Both the position numbers and the translations under genes were made by a program. From a virus: a stretch of DNA of 40,348 nucleotides. A model generated the notes under the pieces. The model did not search any database and had not been told where the DNA came from. It saw nothing but the letters and a program-made list of their open reading frames with translations. Positions 21,198 to 28,833 of this stretch are shown one piece after another. How positions within the stretch are numbered: the first letter of the stretch is position 1; each line of letters opens with the position of its first letter. The DNA is taken from the IMG/VR virus record IMGVR_UViG_3300037235_000047, positions 1 through 40,348 of that record; one strand, written 5' to 3'.

Positions 21198-22309
21198 GAC
21201 AACACTCCCATGATCGGCAGGTGGCCGGGCGGGGCATGCACCGCGGCGACCGGTGAGGCGACGGCGCAAGAGATGATCCCCGGCGCGGCCAAGATCGCGC
21301 CATAGATATCGGACGGATAGATCACGCCACCCGGTGCGGCGACCGACAGCATCAGGTCATCGAGCGCGGCGGTGATCGCGGCGCGCATGGCCTCGTTGTC
21401 GGGATTGAGCGTTGCCAAGGCGACATTGATCGGGAACGGCACCGGCGCGGCCACGGTGACAAGCGCGGTGACCGGTTGCACCGGGAACAGATAGTTGGCG
21501 ATGGTGAGCTGATCGCCGGTCGCGGTGGTCCCGCGTGGTTCCCCGGTGGCGACGCCATTGGAACCGACAGGGAAACCACCGGTCGGCGCGTTGGCATCGT
21601 CCAGCATCGGGAACACCACCACGCTGCCAGGTCCGGGATATGGCGCACCGACCCAGGCCCGCGTCACCCCAGGGACCTCGAGCGCCCAGCGCACATAATC
21701 GCCGGACGCGCCGCCCTGCGGTGGGTTGCGGTAACCGAACAGCATGCGCGAGCGGAACTCGTCGGCGGTTTCCTGGTCGGTGCCACCGGTGGCGGGTCCG
21801 GCCATGACGCCGCCGGAATTGATGCCAGGTATCGGGTCATCGATGTTGATCGGCGTGCCGCCGTCATCATTGGTCAGGGCACCGAGCACAGCCGCCACGA
21901 TAGGCACCGTCACGGTCCCGTTGACGTCGGATGCGCCGTCCGCGGTGGTCGTGTAGGGGGTGCCATCCTGTCGGGTCAGGGCCGCCCCGGAGGGCAGCAC
22001 AAAGGCGGTTGAACCAGGTGCCCCGTAGAACGTGGCCGAGCCGGTCGCCGCCTTGGGTCCCTTCTGATAAACGCCAATGAGGCCAGCCCAGCCGGCGCGG
22101 TATTCATCGGTTGCAGTGAACGGGATTGACTGGCGAAAGCACCAGTCGATGTAGCCATAGACGGAATAAGCCAGCCCGCCCATGGCCCAGGCGAGCACGC
22201 GCAGCACCGCGTTGCGCAACAGGCCCTCGAGGCCAGGAACCCCCGAGGTGGTAATGTCCTGGATCGCGCTGCCGCGGAGCTGTGTCAGGGTTGGCCGGCC
22301 GAACGGCAT
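21194..22309 (-). CDS. Baseplate J-like protein (Mu gp47 family)
   Basis: A 371-aa protein of the Baseplate_J family. Recognised blocks are LRNAVLRVLAWAMGGLAYSV and FTATDEYRAGWAGLIGVYQK, a beta domain with GPATGGTDQETADEFRSRML, and SGDYVRWALEVPGVTRAWVG, followed by a C-terminal alpha/beta region (DNEAMRAAITAALDDLML). It forms the baseplate wedge ring with gp46 and gp48. It sits directly after the gp46-like gene and is coupled to fibre 2 by ATGA. Confidence 0.9.
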   Translation of the reverse strand: MPFGRPTLTQLRGSAIQDITTSGVPGLEGLLRNAVLRVLAWAMGGLAYSVYGYIDWCFRQSIPFTATDEYRAGWAGLIGVYQKGPKAATGSATFYGAPGSTAFVLPSGAALTRQDGTPYTTTADGASDVNGTVTVPIVAAVLGALTNDDGGTPINIDDPIPGINSGGVMAGPATGGTDQETADEFRSRMLFGYRNPPQGGASGDYVRWALEVPGVTRAWVGAPYPGPGSVVVFPMLDDANAPTGGFPVGSNGVATGEPRGTTATGDQLTIANYLFPVQPVTALVTVAAPVPFPINVALATLNPDNEAMRAAITAALDDLMLSVAAPGGVIYPSDIYGAILAAPGIISCAVASPVAAVHAPPGHLPIMGVLS

Positions 22310-22313
22310 CGGA

Positions 22314-22895
22314 TCACCTCCTGAGCGCGACGCGTTGCGGCACCGGCGGAACCGCGATCGGCGATTGCAGCACGGCCAGGCCCTGCCAGGCCCAGGCGAA
22401 CATAAAGCGCGTTGTGGTCCCGTTCGGTTGGGTGATCAGCACCGCAATCCCGAGCACGGTCGAGCCTGCCCGGCCAAGCCAGGTTGTATCGCAGGCGACC
22501 GACGCGGCGATGCCATCGGTCACCAGCCATTGCAGCGCGTCGAGGGCATAGCGGCGCGCGGTGCCCAAAGTGTCGCGGGTCTTTTTCCCCCGCAGCAATT
22601 GCCAGAGGTTCGAACCGAGCGGCGTCGCGTTGTAAGGGTCGGCCCACCAGCCGCGGCGATCGGTGGTGCCATCGGTCGGCACAAAGTCGGGTGTGGCCAG
22701 GCGATCGGAAAACAGCGACACCAGGCAGGCGGTTTCCAGATCCTGCCCGGTGGCCAGGTCGCCGAGCGCCAGCGCCCAATCCCCCTCGCCCAGCACGTTG
22801 TCCCAGCGGATCAGGATGTCCCCGGCGCAGTCGGCCAGGTCGAGCGCGTCGCCGGACGCGTTCGGCAGGTGGTCGAGGTCGACCCAGCCCGTCAT
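22314..22895 (-). CDS. Mu gp46-like baseplate protein
   Basis: A 193-aa protein of the phage GP46 family (functional equivalent of the gp25/W wedge protein). Key blocks are GDWALALGDLATGQDLETAC, then LFSDRLA, then RRGWWADPY and GSNLWQLLRGKKTRDT, and ARRYALDALQWLVTDGIA. It binds the J-like protein in the baseplate wedge. It overlaps the upstream gp45-like gene by 4 bp (ATGA), and its order between gp45 and J is as in Mu. Confidence 0.9.
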   Translation of the reverse strand: MTGWVDLDHLPNASGDALDLADCAGDILIRWDNVLGEGDWALALGDLATGQDLETACLVSLFSDRLATPDFVPTDGTTDRRGWWADPYNATPLGSNLWQLLRGKKTRDTLGTARRYALDALQWLVTDGIAASVACDTTWLGRAGSTVLGIAVLITQPNGTTTRFMFAWAWQGLAVLQSPIAVPPVPQRVALRR

Positions 22896-23407
22896 GGCGT
22901 ATTTGCTCCGTTGATATCGCCGTCCGCGGTGATGTTGCCCGAGGTCGTGATGTTGCCTTCAACGTGCATCAATGGCGTGGTGATCGAAACCTTGTCGGGC
23001 GCGGTCACCGTCACGTCAGGACAGTTGACGGTCACCGTTCCTTTGCAGGTGATCGCGATATTGCCGGCGGCGTCGAGCGTCACCACGGTGCCGCTGTTGT
23101 CGTAAAGCGCCACCCCAGCGACGGGCAGGTTGCGCAAGCGGGACGCCTGGTGGCCGGTGCCGACGATGACGCCATTCGAGCGGTCACCGGACAGGAATAC
23201 CGCCATCGCGTCGCTGCCAGGCGGGGCATGCGAGGCGACGCCGTAAAGCTGCATCACCGGCATGGCGTCGATCGTTTCGGACGGGAACCCGCGCACCTGC
23301 GCACGGTGCACCGGACCGCTGTCATCGGTGGCGGTGATCTTTACCGGCATGATCGTCATGAGCACGCGGCGCCAGAGCCGATCGAGCTGGGCGCGATGTT
23401 CGCTCAT
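22892..23407 (-). CDS. Mu gp45-like baseplate assembly / spike protein
   Basis: A 171-aa protein of the Mu gp45 / baseplate assembly V family. N-terminal helix (EHRAQLDRLWRRVLMTIMPV), OB-fold block (VHRAQVRGFPSETIDAMPVM, then GSDAMAVFLSGDRSNGVIV), and a C-terminal beta-helix tail of short alternating strands (GNIAITCKGTVTVNC, then GNITTSGNITADGD) that should form the membrane-piercing tip. The start is at 23407, overlapping the hub gene stop by ATGA. The frame goes on upstream, but that part is a shadow. Confidence 0.9.
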   Translation of the reverse strand: MSEHRAQLDRLWRRVLMTIMPVKITATDDSGPVHRAQVRGFPSETIDAMPVMQLYGVASHAPPGSDAMAVFLSGDRSNGVIVGTGHQASRLRNLPVAGVALYDNSGTVVTLDAAGNIAITCKGTVTVNCPDVTVTAPDKVSITTPLMHVEGNITTSGNITADGDINGANTP

Positions 23408-24567
23408 CGTGGCGCATCCCCAGGCGGGATCGCGACGGGGTTGCTGGCGCCGGTAATGTCTTGCGCCAGCGGCATCAGCGGTTGCAGGACCACCGGTTCC
23501 GGTGTGAACGCCGCGGGGTCCATCATGGTCACCATGGCATGCTGGCCGTTTTCGTCGCGCAGATATTGCACCGAGGCGATCAACCACGTTGTGGTGTTGA
23601 GCTTGAGCACGGTCGCGGCGATCGGTGCCAGGTGGTTCGGCGCCCACAGCTTGCCCGCGGTATCGCGCCAGCCGTCACAGGTCACGGTGAACTGTTGCGA
23701 CAGGCCAGCGCGGCGGTTGCATTCCCAAAGCGCGCGGGCATAGGCGAGCGACACCCCGAGCTGGGTTTGTTCCGAGATAACGTAACGCTTGCGAAAGCGC
23801 GGCACGCCGTTGTCGTAAACGATCTGACCGACACCCGGCGAGTTAACCCCGGCATCGTCGCCCAGTGCCATGGTCGACAGGAAGTGCCCTTCATATTGCG
23901 AGTATCGGCCGTCCATGGAAAAGGCGACGGACCCCGCCTCGACGTTCTGACCGATCGTGAAGCCCGAGGCCATGGTCTCCTTGCCAGCTTGCGCCAGCAT
24001 CACCGAGCCGTCCGGCATGTCATAGGCGATCAATTTTGAATAACGCGTTACCCGATCGATAATCTCCCAGGCAGTCTCGCCCAGGTTGATGTTGAATTGT
24101 GGGATTTGTGCACCGGGACCGGCGACACTCTGAATGGTCACGTCGTAAGGTGCGGCGATCTTTTGCGCGATCGATAGCGCCGAGCCGCCGAGCACCTGTG
24201 TCCCTGCAGCGCGGACGGTGCCGACAAACGCGGCGCAGTCCACCAGGTCCTCGGATTTGCTGCGGCCTTGAATGCGGATGGTGTGATCCGAGCCGGACAC
24301 CGACGCGGTGTAGCGGTCGACGTAGCCGGTAATCACCAGGTCGGCGCCAATCTGCACGGTGCACGGCATGCCAGGCCGCAGGTCGACGGACGGAGTCAGC
24401 GGGAATTTTTCCGTCACCTGAATGTCGAATGAGGCGGGCACCACGCCGAGGCCACGCGTCACCGCGACACGTTGCCAGCCCCCGAGCACGGTGCCGCCCG
24501 CGGTGAGGGTGAGCGCGTCGGCGGCACCGGGCGGCGGGCCGGACACCATGCCATGCGCGTCGCTCAT
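23404..24567 (-). CDS. Mu gp44-like baseplate hub protein
   Basis: A 387-aa hub protein of the late-control-D / Mu gp44 (P) family. Typical parts are PGMPCTVQIGADLVITGYVD, then SDHTIRIQGRSKSEDLVDCA, then ETAWEIIDRVTRYSKLIAYD and GQNVEAGSVAFSMDGRYSQY, and the C-terminal block with WLIASVQYLRDENGQHA. It forms the trimeric hub under the tail tube and holds the spike. It lies in Mu-like order between the gpN-like pair and gp45, coupled on both sides by ATGA overlaps. Confidence 0.9.
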   Translation of the reverse strand: MSDAHGMVSGPPPGAADALTLTAGGTVLGGWQRVAVTRGLGVVPASFDIQVTEKFPLTPSVDLRPGMPCTVQIGADLVITGYVDRYTASVSGSDHTIRIQGRSKSEDLVDCAAFVGTVRAAGTQVLGGSALSIAQKIAAPYDVTIQSVAGPGAQIPQFNINLGETAWEIIDRVTRYSKLIAYDMPDGSVMLAQAGKETMASGFTIGQNVEAGSVAFSMDGRYSQYEGHFLSTMALGDDAGVNSPGVGQIVYDNGVPRFRKRYVISEQTQLGVSLAYARALWECNRRAGLSQQFTVTCDGWRDTAGKLWAPNHLAPIAATVLKLNTTTWLIASVQYLRDENGQHAMVTMMDPAAFTPEPVVLQPLMPLAQDITGASNPVAIPPGDAPR

Positions 24568-25424
24568 CGTTGCAGCGCCGGGAAGCTGCGGGGCAAAAAC
24601 ATCGGGTGCGGCGGATCAGCGGAGGCCACGAGCTGCGGCTCGCGCGTGGTGTCCGCGTAAAGCATCCACGCGGCCGCAAGCGACGGCATCGGCGCGCTGG
24701 TGGTCACCTCGACCAGGGCGGCCAGGTTGGCGCCGCGCACGGCCAGGTCGAGCGCGACCGCGGCGCGCGTTGCACGCAAAGCCGCAAACGTTGCATCCCG
24801 CACGCCAGAGTCCCCGGCGCGCGTGGCCTCAGCGTCGAGCGCGTTGCACACCAGGGCGCGGACGGATTGCGCGTCCTGGTAGCTGATCGGTTGATAGGTC
24901 GAGGCGGCCAGCGCGAGGGCGGCCAGGGCAGCACAGCGGCAGGTCGAGGCGATTGCAGCGCGGGCCAGGTTGGCGGTCTGGGCGAGCGGCCCACGGCCCG
25001 GAACGATGGGCTCGACCCAATTGGCCAGCGGCAGCAACAGGCGGATGGCGTCGGCAGGGTCCGCAGCAGCCCCCAGAACCGCGCCAGCGACCGCCTGCGC
25101 CGCCGTGGCGAACGCTGCGGACGTTGCGGCGGAACCGCCCCCACGCTCGGCGCTGCCCGTTGTGAGGCCCGTTGCCGCATTGGCCAGGTTGGCGACGGCG
25201 AGCTGCACGGCCTCGCGTTGCGCGATGCTGGCAGCGAGCGCGGTTGCGACGGTCGCGTGCGACGGTTGCAGGGTCGCGCGGCGGCCCATGGCATAGCGCC
25301 CGTAATACGCCCCTTGCAGCCCCGCCACGGCGGACAGTGCGCGGGTGGGATCGTCTACAGCGGCGGACGCCAGCGCGCCCCAGGCGGGCACCGCAGCGGC
25401 GGCAATGGTGCCTGCGCCGCGCAT
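24564..25424 (-). CDS. C-terminal part of DNA-circulation (Mu gpN-like) protein, separate gene
   Basis: A 286-aa, very Ala-rich helical protein in the place where Mu gpN continues (family members are usually one chain of 400-500 aa). Blocks such as PISYQDAQSVRALVCNALDA and FAALRATRAAVALDLAVRGA, then LVEVTTSAPMPSLAAAWMLY and a C-terminal FLPRSFPALQR resemble the C-terminal half of that family. It starts in a TGATG overlap with the preceding DNA_circ_N gene, so both parts may be made as two chains by re-initiation. A sequencing frameshift is a second explanation. Confidence 0.72.
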   Translation of the reverse strand: MRGAGTIAAAAVPAWGALASAAVDDPTRALSAVAGLQGAYYGRYAMGRRATLQPSHATVATALAASIAQREAVQLAVANLANAATGLTTGSAERGGGSAATSAAFATAAQAVAGAVLGAAADPADAIRLLLPLANWVEPIVPGRGPLAQTANLARAAIASTCRCAALAALALAASTYQPISYQDAQSVRALVCNALDAEATRAGDSGVRDATFAALRATRAAVALDLAVRGANLAALVEVTTSAPMPSLAAAWMLYADTTREPQLVASADPPHPMFLPRSFPALQR

Positions 25425-25978
25425 CAGTCCCAGGTCGCCGTGCTGGCCGCGAGGTCGGCGGACGAGGCGGCGTTGAGGCTGGCGGCGGCCGACGTGATGG
25501 CGTTGCCGGTGGCGATGGACGAGGCGGGAAACTGCACGTCGCCGGACACGATGAAGGCGAGCGCAATCTCCACCATGCGGCCGTGCTCGCGGCGATCGGT
25601 CACGGAAAAATCGAGTAGCACCACCTGCATGGTGCCCATCGTCGGGTGCACCAGCGCCCCAGGCCCGGCCGTTTCGCAAGCGGCAATCATGGCGTCGCGT
25701 TGCTGATACACGTCATCACCGGTGAGGTATGCCTGGACGGCGAAGCGACGGGGCAACAGGCCCAAGTCCTCGGCCCAGATCGTCGGGCGATACGGATATT
25801 CGTGCACCGCGACGCGGCGGCCAGCTTTGCATTGCGCAACATCCATGACGAAGCCGACGCCACGCCAGCTCCCCGGCTGCAATTGCAGGAACCATGCGCC
25901 GCTGCCCCAGGTAAGGCCCGAGATATCGGCCTCCAGGGCAGTCGGCAGGTTCGCGATTGCGCGCAGTAAATCGCTCAT
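25424..25978 (-). CDS. DNA-circulation protein N-terminal domain (Mu gpN-like)
   Basis: A 184-aa protein. Residues about 20-140 match the DNA_circ_N domain: GSWRGVGFVMDVAQCKAGRR, then VHEYPYRPTIWAEDLG and RRFAVQAYLTGDDVYQQRDA, then PGALVHPTMGTMQVVLLDFS. In Mu this protein (gp43/N) is a tail/baseplate protein, and the family name refers to an old proposal on DNA circularisation. The last 30 residues are Ala/Ser-rich. The gene ends by TGATG into the next one, which looks like the rest of the family protein. Confidence 0.85.
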   Translation of the reverse strand: MSDLLRAIANLPTALEADISGLTWGSGAWFLQLQPGSWRGVGFVMDVAQCKAGRRVAVHEYPYRPTIWAEDLGLLPRRFAVQAYLTGDDVYQQRDAMIAACETAGPGALVHPTMGTMQVVLLDFSVTDRREHGRMVEIALAFIVSGDVQFPASSIATGNAITSAAASLNAASSADLAASTATWD

Positions 25979-28002
25979 GCGGCGGCCAGTTGCTGGCGTT
26001 CGGTGCGCGGTGGCGCCACGTCAACGGCACCCGTTCCGACCGCGGTCACCGTGGTGTTCGGCGGCGGGTTTTGATGGGTGATCGTCACCGCGACCGAGCC
26101 GTTGACCGGCGACGGCGGCGGCGGCGCCGGCATCAGGTCGGCAGTCTGCACCGGTGCGGGCGGCGTCGCGGCGTATGTCGAGGCGTATTGCGTCGACAGT
26201 GCACCAGTCTTGGCCGCCTCGCCTTCCACGTCGCCGGGGCGGATGTAGTCGCGCGACACGATGTCGCCAGCCTGCGCGGGGGTCAGGTTGGGGTTTTTGA
26301 GTAGGTTCCCAGACCGCTTCTCGGTGTTGCGCAATTCCCAGTCTTGGAAAGCGAGCTGTTCCTCAAAGGTGGATCCCCGGATATCTTTCCCCATCACCTG
26401 GCGGAAATTCTCCTGCCGGTCAGGGTGCCATTGCATGGCGCCATACGCGGCCCCAGCGTCGCCGGTGCCTTGCGGATTGAAATTGCTTTCCCGTTGCATG
26501 CGCGCGACCAGGCCAGCCGATGCGGCGTCGGACCAACCGCGCGACTTGAAATAGTCGTAAGCCTGGCGCGCGCGTTGGTTCTGCACCTCAGCGGTCGGCA
26601 CGGCACCGGGCAATTGATACATATACCCAGGGGTCCGCATCGGTGCGGGAACGGGCGGCGGCGCCGGTTCCGCCGATACGCGTGGCCCGGTGGCCAGGCC
26701 AGCACCAGGCGCTGGCGTTGCGCCGGTATCGGGCGCACCGGCAGGGGTCGGCGCCAGAACGTTAACCATCCAATCGGGCATCCATGGCGCCCATTTTTTC
26801 AGATCCCGATTTGCGTCCGCGCCCAGCTTGGCGACGGCGCCCGACGTGCCCTTGCCCCACAGGAAGTCCTCGACCGCAGGTGTGGCGGCCTCAATGCCTT
26901 TCATCATGATGACGGCGGTGCCGAGGATCGCGGACAGGATGCCGAGCTGGCCGAGCAATCCGGACCCGCCCGCGCCAGCGACGCCAGTCCCCACGGCGCC
27001 GAACCCGAGCGCGACGCGGGCAATCGAGGCGAGCATGCCGGCGGCCCAGCGTCCGGTGAAAAAGGTCAGGACGGCGACGCCGGCCGCGGTCAAGTCGGGA
27101 TATTTGCCCACCAGGGTATCGATGCCTTGGACGATGGCAGGCGTATGCACCTTCACCCATTCGCCGGCCCATTGGACGAGGGGCGTTAGCGCCTTGGCGA
27201 TCGTGGCACCGATCTGTTGCGTGAGGTGGTCGAACCCGACACCGAGGGCGCCAAGGGCTTCGTTCCATTTTTGCGCCGCGGCGGTTTGTTCCGCGGTCAC
27301 CTGCATGTAGCCGGCGGCGTCCTTTTGGTATTGGTCCCACGTTTTGGTGCCATGGAGGAACGTCTCAAACACCTTGGCCTGTGCATCGCCCAGCGTTGCA
27401 GCGGCGACGCGGGCGCGGTCGGCGGGGTCCTTCAACTGGCCGATCTTTGTCAGCACCTCGGGCAACAGGTCGGCGGATGAGCGGAACTGCCCGTTGGCAT
27501 CGCGCAGCGCGATCCCCAGGCGGTTGAACGCGGCGCGCGCGTTCTGATCGATCCCGAGCGCGGCGTTGCGGCTGATCGTGGTCAGGGCTTGCAGCGTCGA
27601 GGTCATGTCCTCGGCACTGCCGCCGGCCAGGCGGGCCATGTCCTGCAATTCTTGCAGCTTCGTGGTGGTCAGGCCGATCCGGTCGGCGTTCTGCACCAGC
27701 GTCCGGTTCATCTCGGCAAAGGATTGCGCCAGGCGGACCATACCGGTGAGCGTGGCGGCGCTGGTGATGGTGCCGAGCACCGGGACGGATTTTGACATCT
27801 CGGTGAAAGCACCGAATGCCTGTTTGCTGATTTCGTTGAACCCGGTGGCGACGTTCTTGAGGCCCGACACGTCGACGAATTTTTGCAGGCTCTTGGCCTG
27901 ACGTTCCAGCGGCGCGCGCATTTGGACGATGCGGCGGTTGATCGCATCGATTTGCGCCGTTGCCTGGTCGACAACGGAATAAGTTACCGAATATCCGGCC
28001 AT
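25975..28002 (-). CDS. Tape measure protein with C-terminal tail lysozyme domain
   Basis: A 675-aa protein. The N-terminal 300 residues are helical with tape-measure character (AEMNRTLVQNADRIGLTTTK, LQELQDMARLAGGSAEDM). About 305-375 is hydrophobic (TFFTGRWAAGMLASIARVAL, LGILSAILGTAVIMM), as expected for a tape measure that inserts in the membrane. A Pro/Ala linker follows (415-475). Residues 478-600 form a phage tail lysozyme: AYDYFKSRGWSDAASAG, then RESNFNPQGTGDAGAAYGAM with Glu505 as likely catalytic acid. It sets tail length and opens peptidoglycan on entry. The start directly follows the chaperone frameshift stop (TAGATG). Confidence 0.9.
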   Translation of the reverse strand: MAGYSVTYSVVDQATAQIDAINRRIVQMRAPLERQAKSLQKFVDVSGLKNVATGFNEISKQAFGAFTEMSKSVPVLGTITSAATLTGMVRLAQSFAEMNRTLVQNADRIGLTTTKLQELQDMARLAGGSAEDMTSTLQALTTISRNAALGIDQNARAAFNRLGIALRDANGQFRSSADLLPEVLTKIGQLKDPADRARVAAATLGDAQAKVFETFLHGTKTWDQYQKDAAGYMQVTAEQTAAAQKWNEALGALGVGFDHLTQQIGATIAKALTPLVQWAGEWVKVHTPAIVQGIDTLVGKYPDLTAAGVAVLTFFTGRWAAGMLASIARVALGFGAVGTGVAGAGGSGLLGQLGILSAILGTAVIMMKGIEAATPAVEDFLWGKGTSGAVAKLGADANRDLKKWAPWMPDWMVNVLAPTPAGAPDTGATPAPGAGLATGPRVSAEPAPPPVPAPMRTPGYMYQLPGAVPTAEVQNQRARQAYDYFKSRGWSDAASAGLVARMQRESNFNPQGTGDAGAAYGAMQWHPDRQENFRQVMGKDIRGSTFEEQLAFQDWELRNTEKRSGNLLKNPNLTPAQAGDIVSRDYIRPGDVEGEAAKTGALSTQYASTYAATPPAPVQTADLMPAPPPPSPVNGSVAVTITHQNPPPNTTVTAVGTGAVDVAPPRTERQQLAAA

Positions 28003-28466
28003 CTATTCCGGTTTCCTTGCATCGCGCGCGGCGATACGCCTCGATTGCGCGGCCCACCACATGAGGTCAGAACCCGTCAGTCCCCAGGCATCGGTTGGTC
28101 CCCATCCCCACCATTTGGTGAGGTCGGCGACAAGTTCGGGCCAACCGGGCGGCCAAGCTCCAACAAGTTTGCCAAAAAATCGTAGGCTGCATTCACCTCG
28201 CTGTTTCGCATGCGTTCCACAATGGCGCGGTTGACGCGGGCGCCAGCGGCCACAACGGCGATTTTATACGCGGACATTTGCGCGACGGACGAGCTGCCAG
28301 GCGGCCCAGGGCCAAGCTCCTTTTCCGCGTCGCGCATGCCGCCCGAGGTCGGTTCGCGCAACAGCAGCTCCGCGTGCTCCGTGCCGCCGACCTTTACCGG
28401 CGGGTCGAGCGGCAACGTCATGGTCGCGTCGAGGCCAGGATCAGCGCCGTTGCCCTCAGTTTTCAT
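28003..28466 (-). CDS. Tail chaperone long form, made by -1 frameshift
   Basis: Reading 98 codons of the chaperone, then slipping -1 at TTTTTTG, gives a 154-aa protein. The 56-residue extension is open to a TAG at 28003-28005, which touches the tape-measure ATG. The extension is rich in Trp and has the look of known GT/E-prime C-terminal parts (WWGWGPTDAWGLTGSDLMWW, then AAQSRRIAARD). In lambda G/GT, P2 E/E-prime and Mu gp41/gp42 the long form recruits the tape measure and is made at a low ratio. The same design here is very likely, though not tested. Confidence 0.85.
28077..28466 (-). CDS. Tail assembly chaperone (Mu gp41-like), zero-frame product
   Basis: A 129-aa protein. TLPLDPPVKVGGTEHAELLL is the family signature of the Mu gp41 / P2 gpE-like tail chaperone (Phage_TAC). 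The middle is helical (SAYKIAVVAAGARVNRAIVE, then VNAAYDFLANLL), and the tail is short and Pro/Gly/Asp-rich. The ATG at 28466 overlaps the tube gene by 11 bp. It binds the tape measure during tail assembly together with the frameshifted longer form. The frame stops at 28077, whereas the -1 frame continues to 28003. Confidence 0.88.
   Translation of the reverse strand: MKTEGNGADPGLDATMTLPLDPPVKVGGTEHAELLLREPTSGGMRDAEKELGPGPPGSSSVAQMSAYKIAVVAAGARVNRAIVERMRNSEVNAAYDFLANLLELGRPVGPNLSPTSPNGGDGDQPMPGD
28173..28179 (-). other. Programmed -1 frameshift slippery heptamer
   Basis: On the coding strand TTTTTTG, read in zero frame as T-TTT-TTG after GAT (codons 96-98 of the chaperone). It fits X-XXY-YYZ with X = Y = T and Z = G. 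Downstream GGCC-rich sequence (GGCCGCCCGGTTGGCC, starting about 22 nt later) could form a stimulatory hairpin. Confidence 0.85.
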
Positions 28467-28821
28467 CGACCGAGGCCCCGTCAAATCGCACCTGGAACGT
28501 GCCTTCCGCGGCTTTCACCTCGAGCGCGGACACGCACCACATATTGGCGCCACCGATCACCTTGCCGTTGGCCAGGGCCACCAGCACTTCAACGCAGCGC
28601 ATCAGGTTGAAGTCCCCCACCAGGATGTCGCCGCTGTCGCGCAACATGCCTTCCACGAAGCCAGCGGCGGGCACCTCGGAAAAGCCGTGCACGCTGTCGA
28701 GGCCGAGCAAGGTCTCACGCTTCCATTTGACGGGCGACCAGGTGAGGTCGCTCACCAGCATATAGGCCGCGCCGTCGATTGTGATGCCGGTCACGCCGGC
28801 AAGCGGAACGCAATTCGCCAT
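28456..28821 (-). CDS. Tail tube protein
   Basis: A 121-aa protein of the contractile-tail tube family (Mu gp40 / Phage_tail_tube): GITIDGAAYMLVSDLTWSPV, then KRETLLGLDSVHGFSEVPAA, then GFVEGMLRDSGD and a C-terminal LEVKAAEGTFQVRFDGASV. It assembles into the inner tube through which DNA passes. It lies directly after the sheath gene, as in Mu and P2, and has a strong Shine-Dalgarno (AGGGAG). Confidence 0.9.
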   Translation of the reverse strand: MANCVPLAGVTGITIDGAAYMLVSDLTWSPVKWKRETLLGLDSVHGFSEVPAAGFVEGMLRDSGDILVGDFNLMRCVEVLVALANGKVIGGANMWCVSALEVKAAEGTFQVRFDGASVDEN

Positions 28822-28833
28822 TGCCTTACTCCC

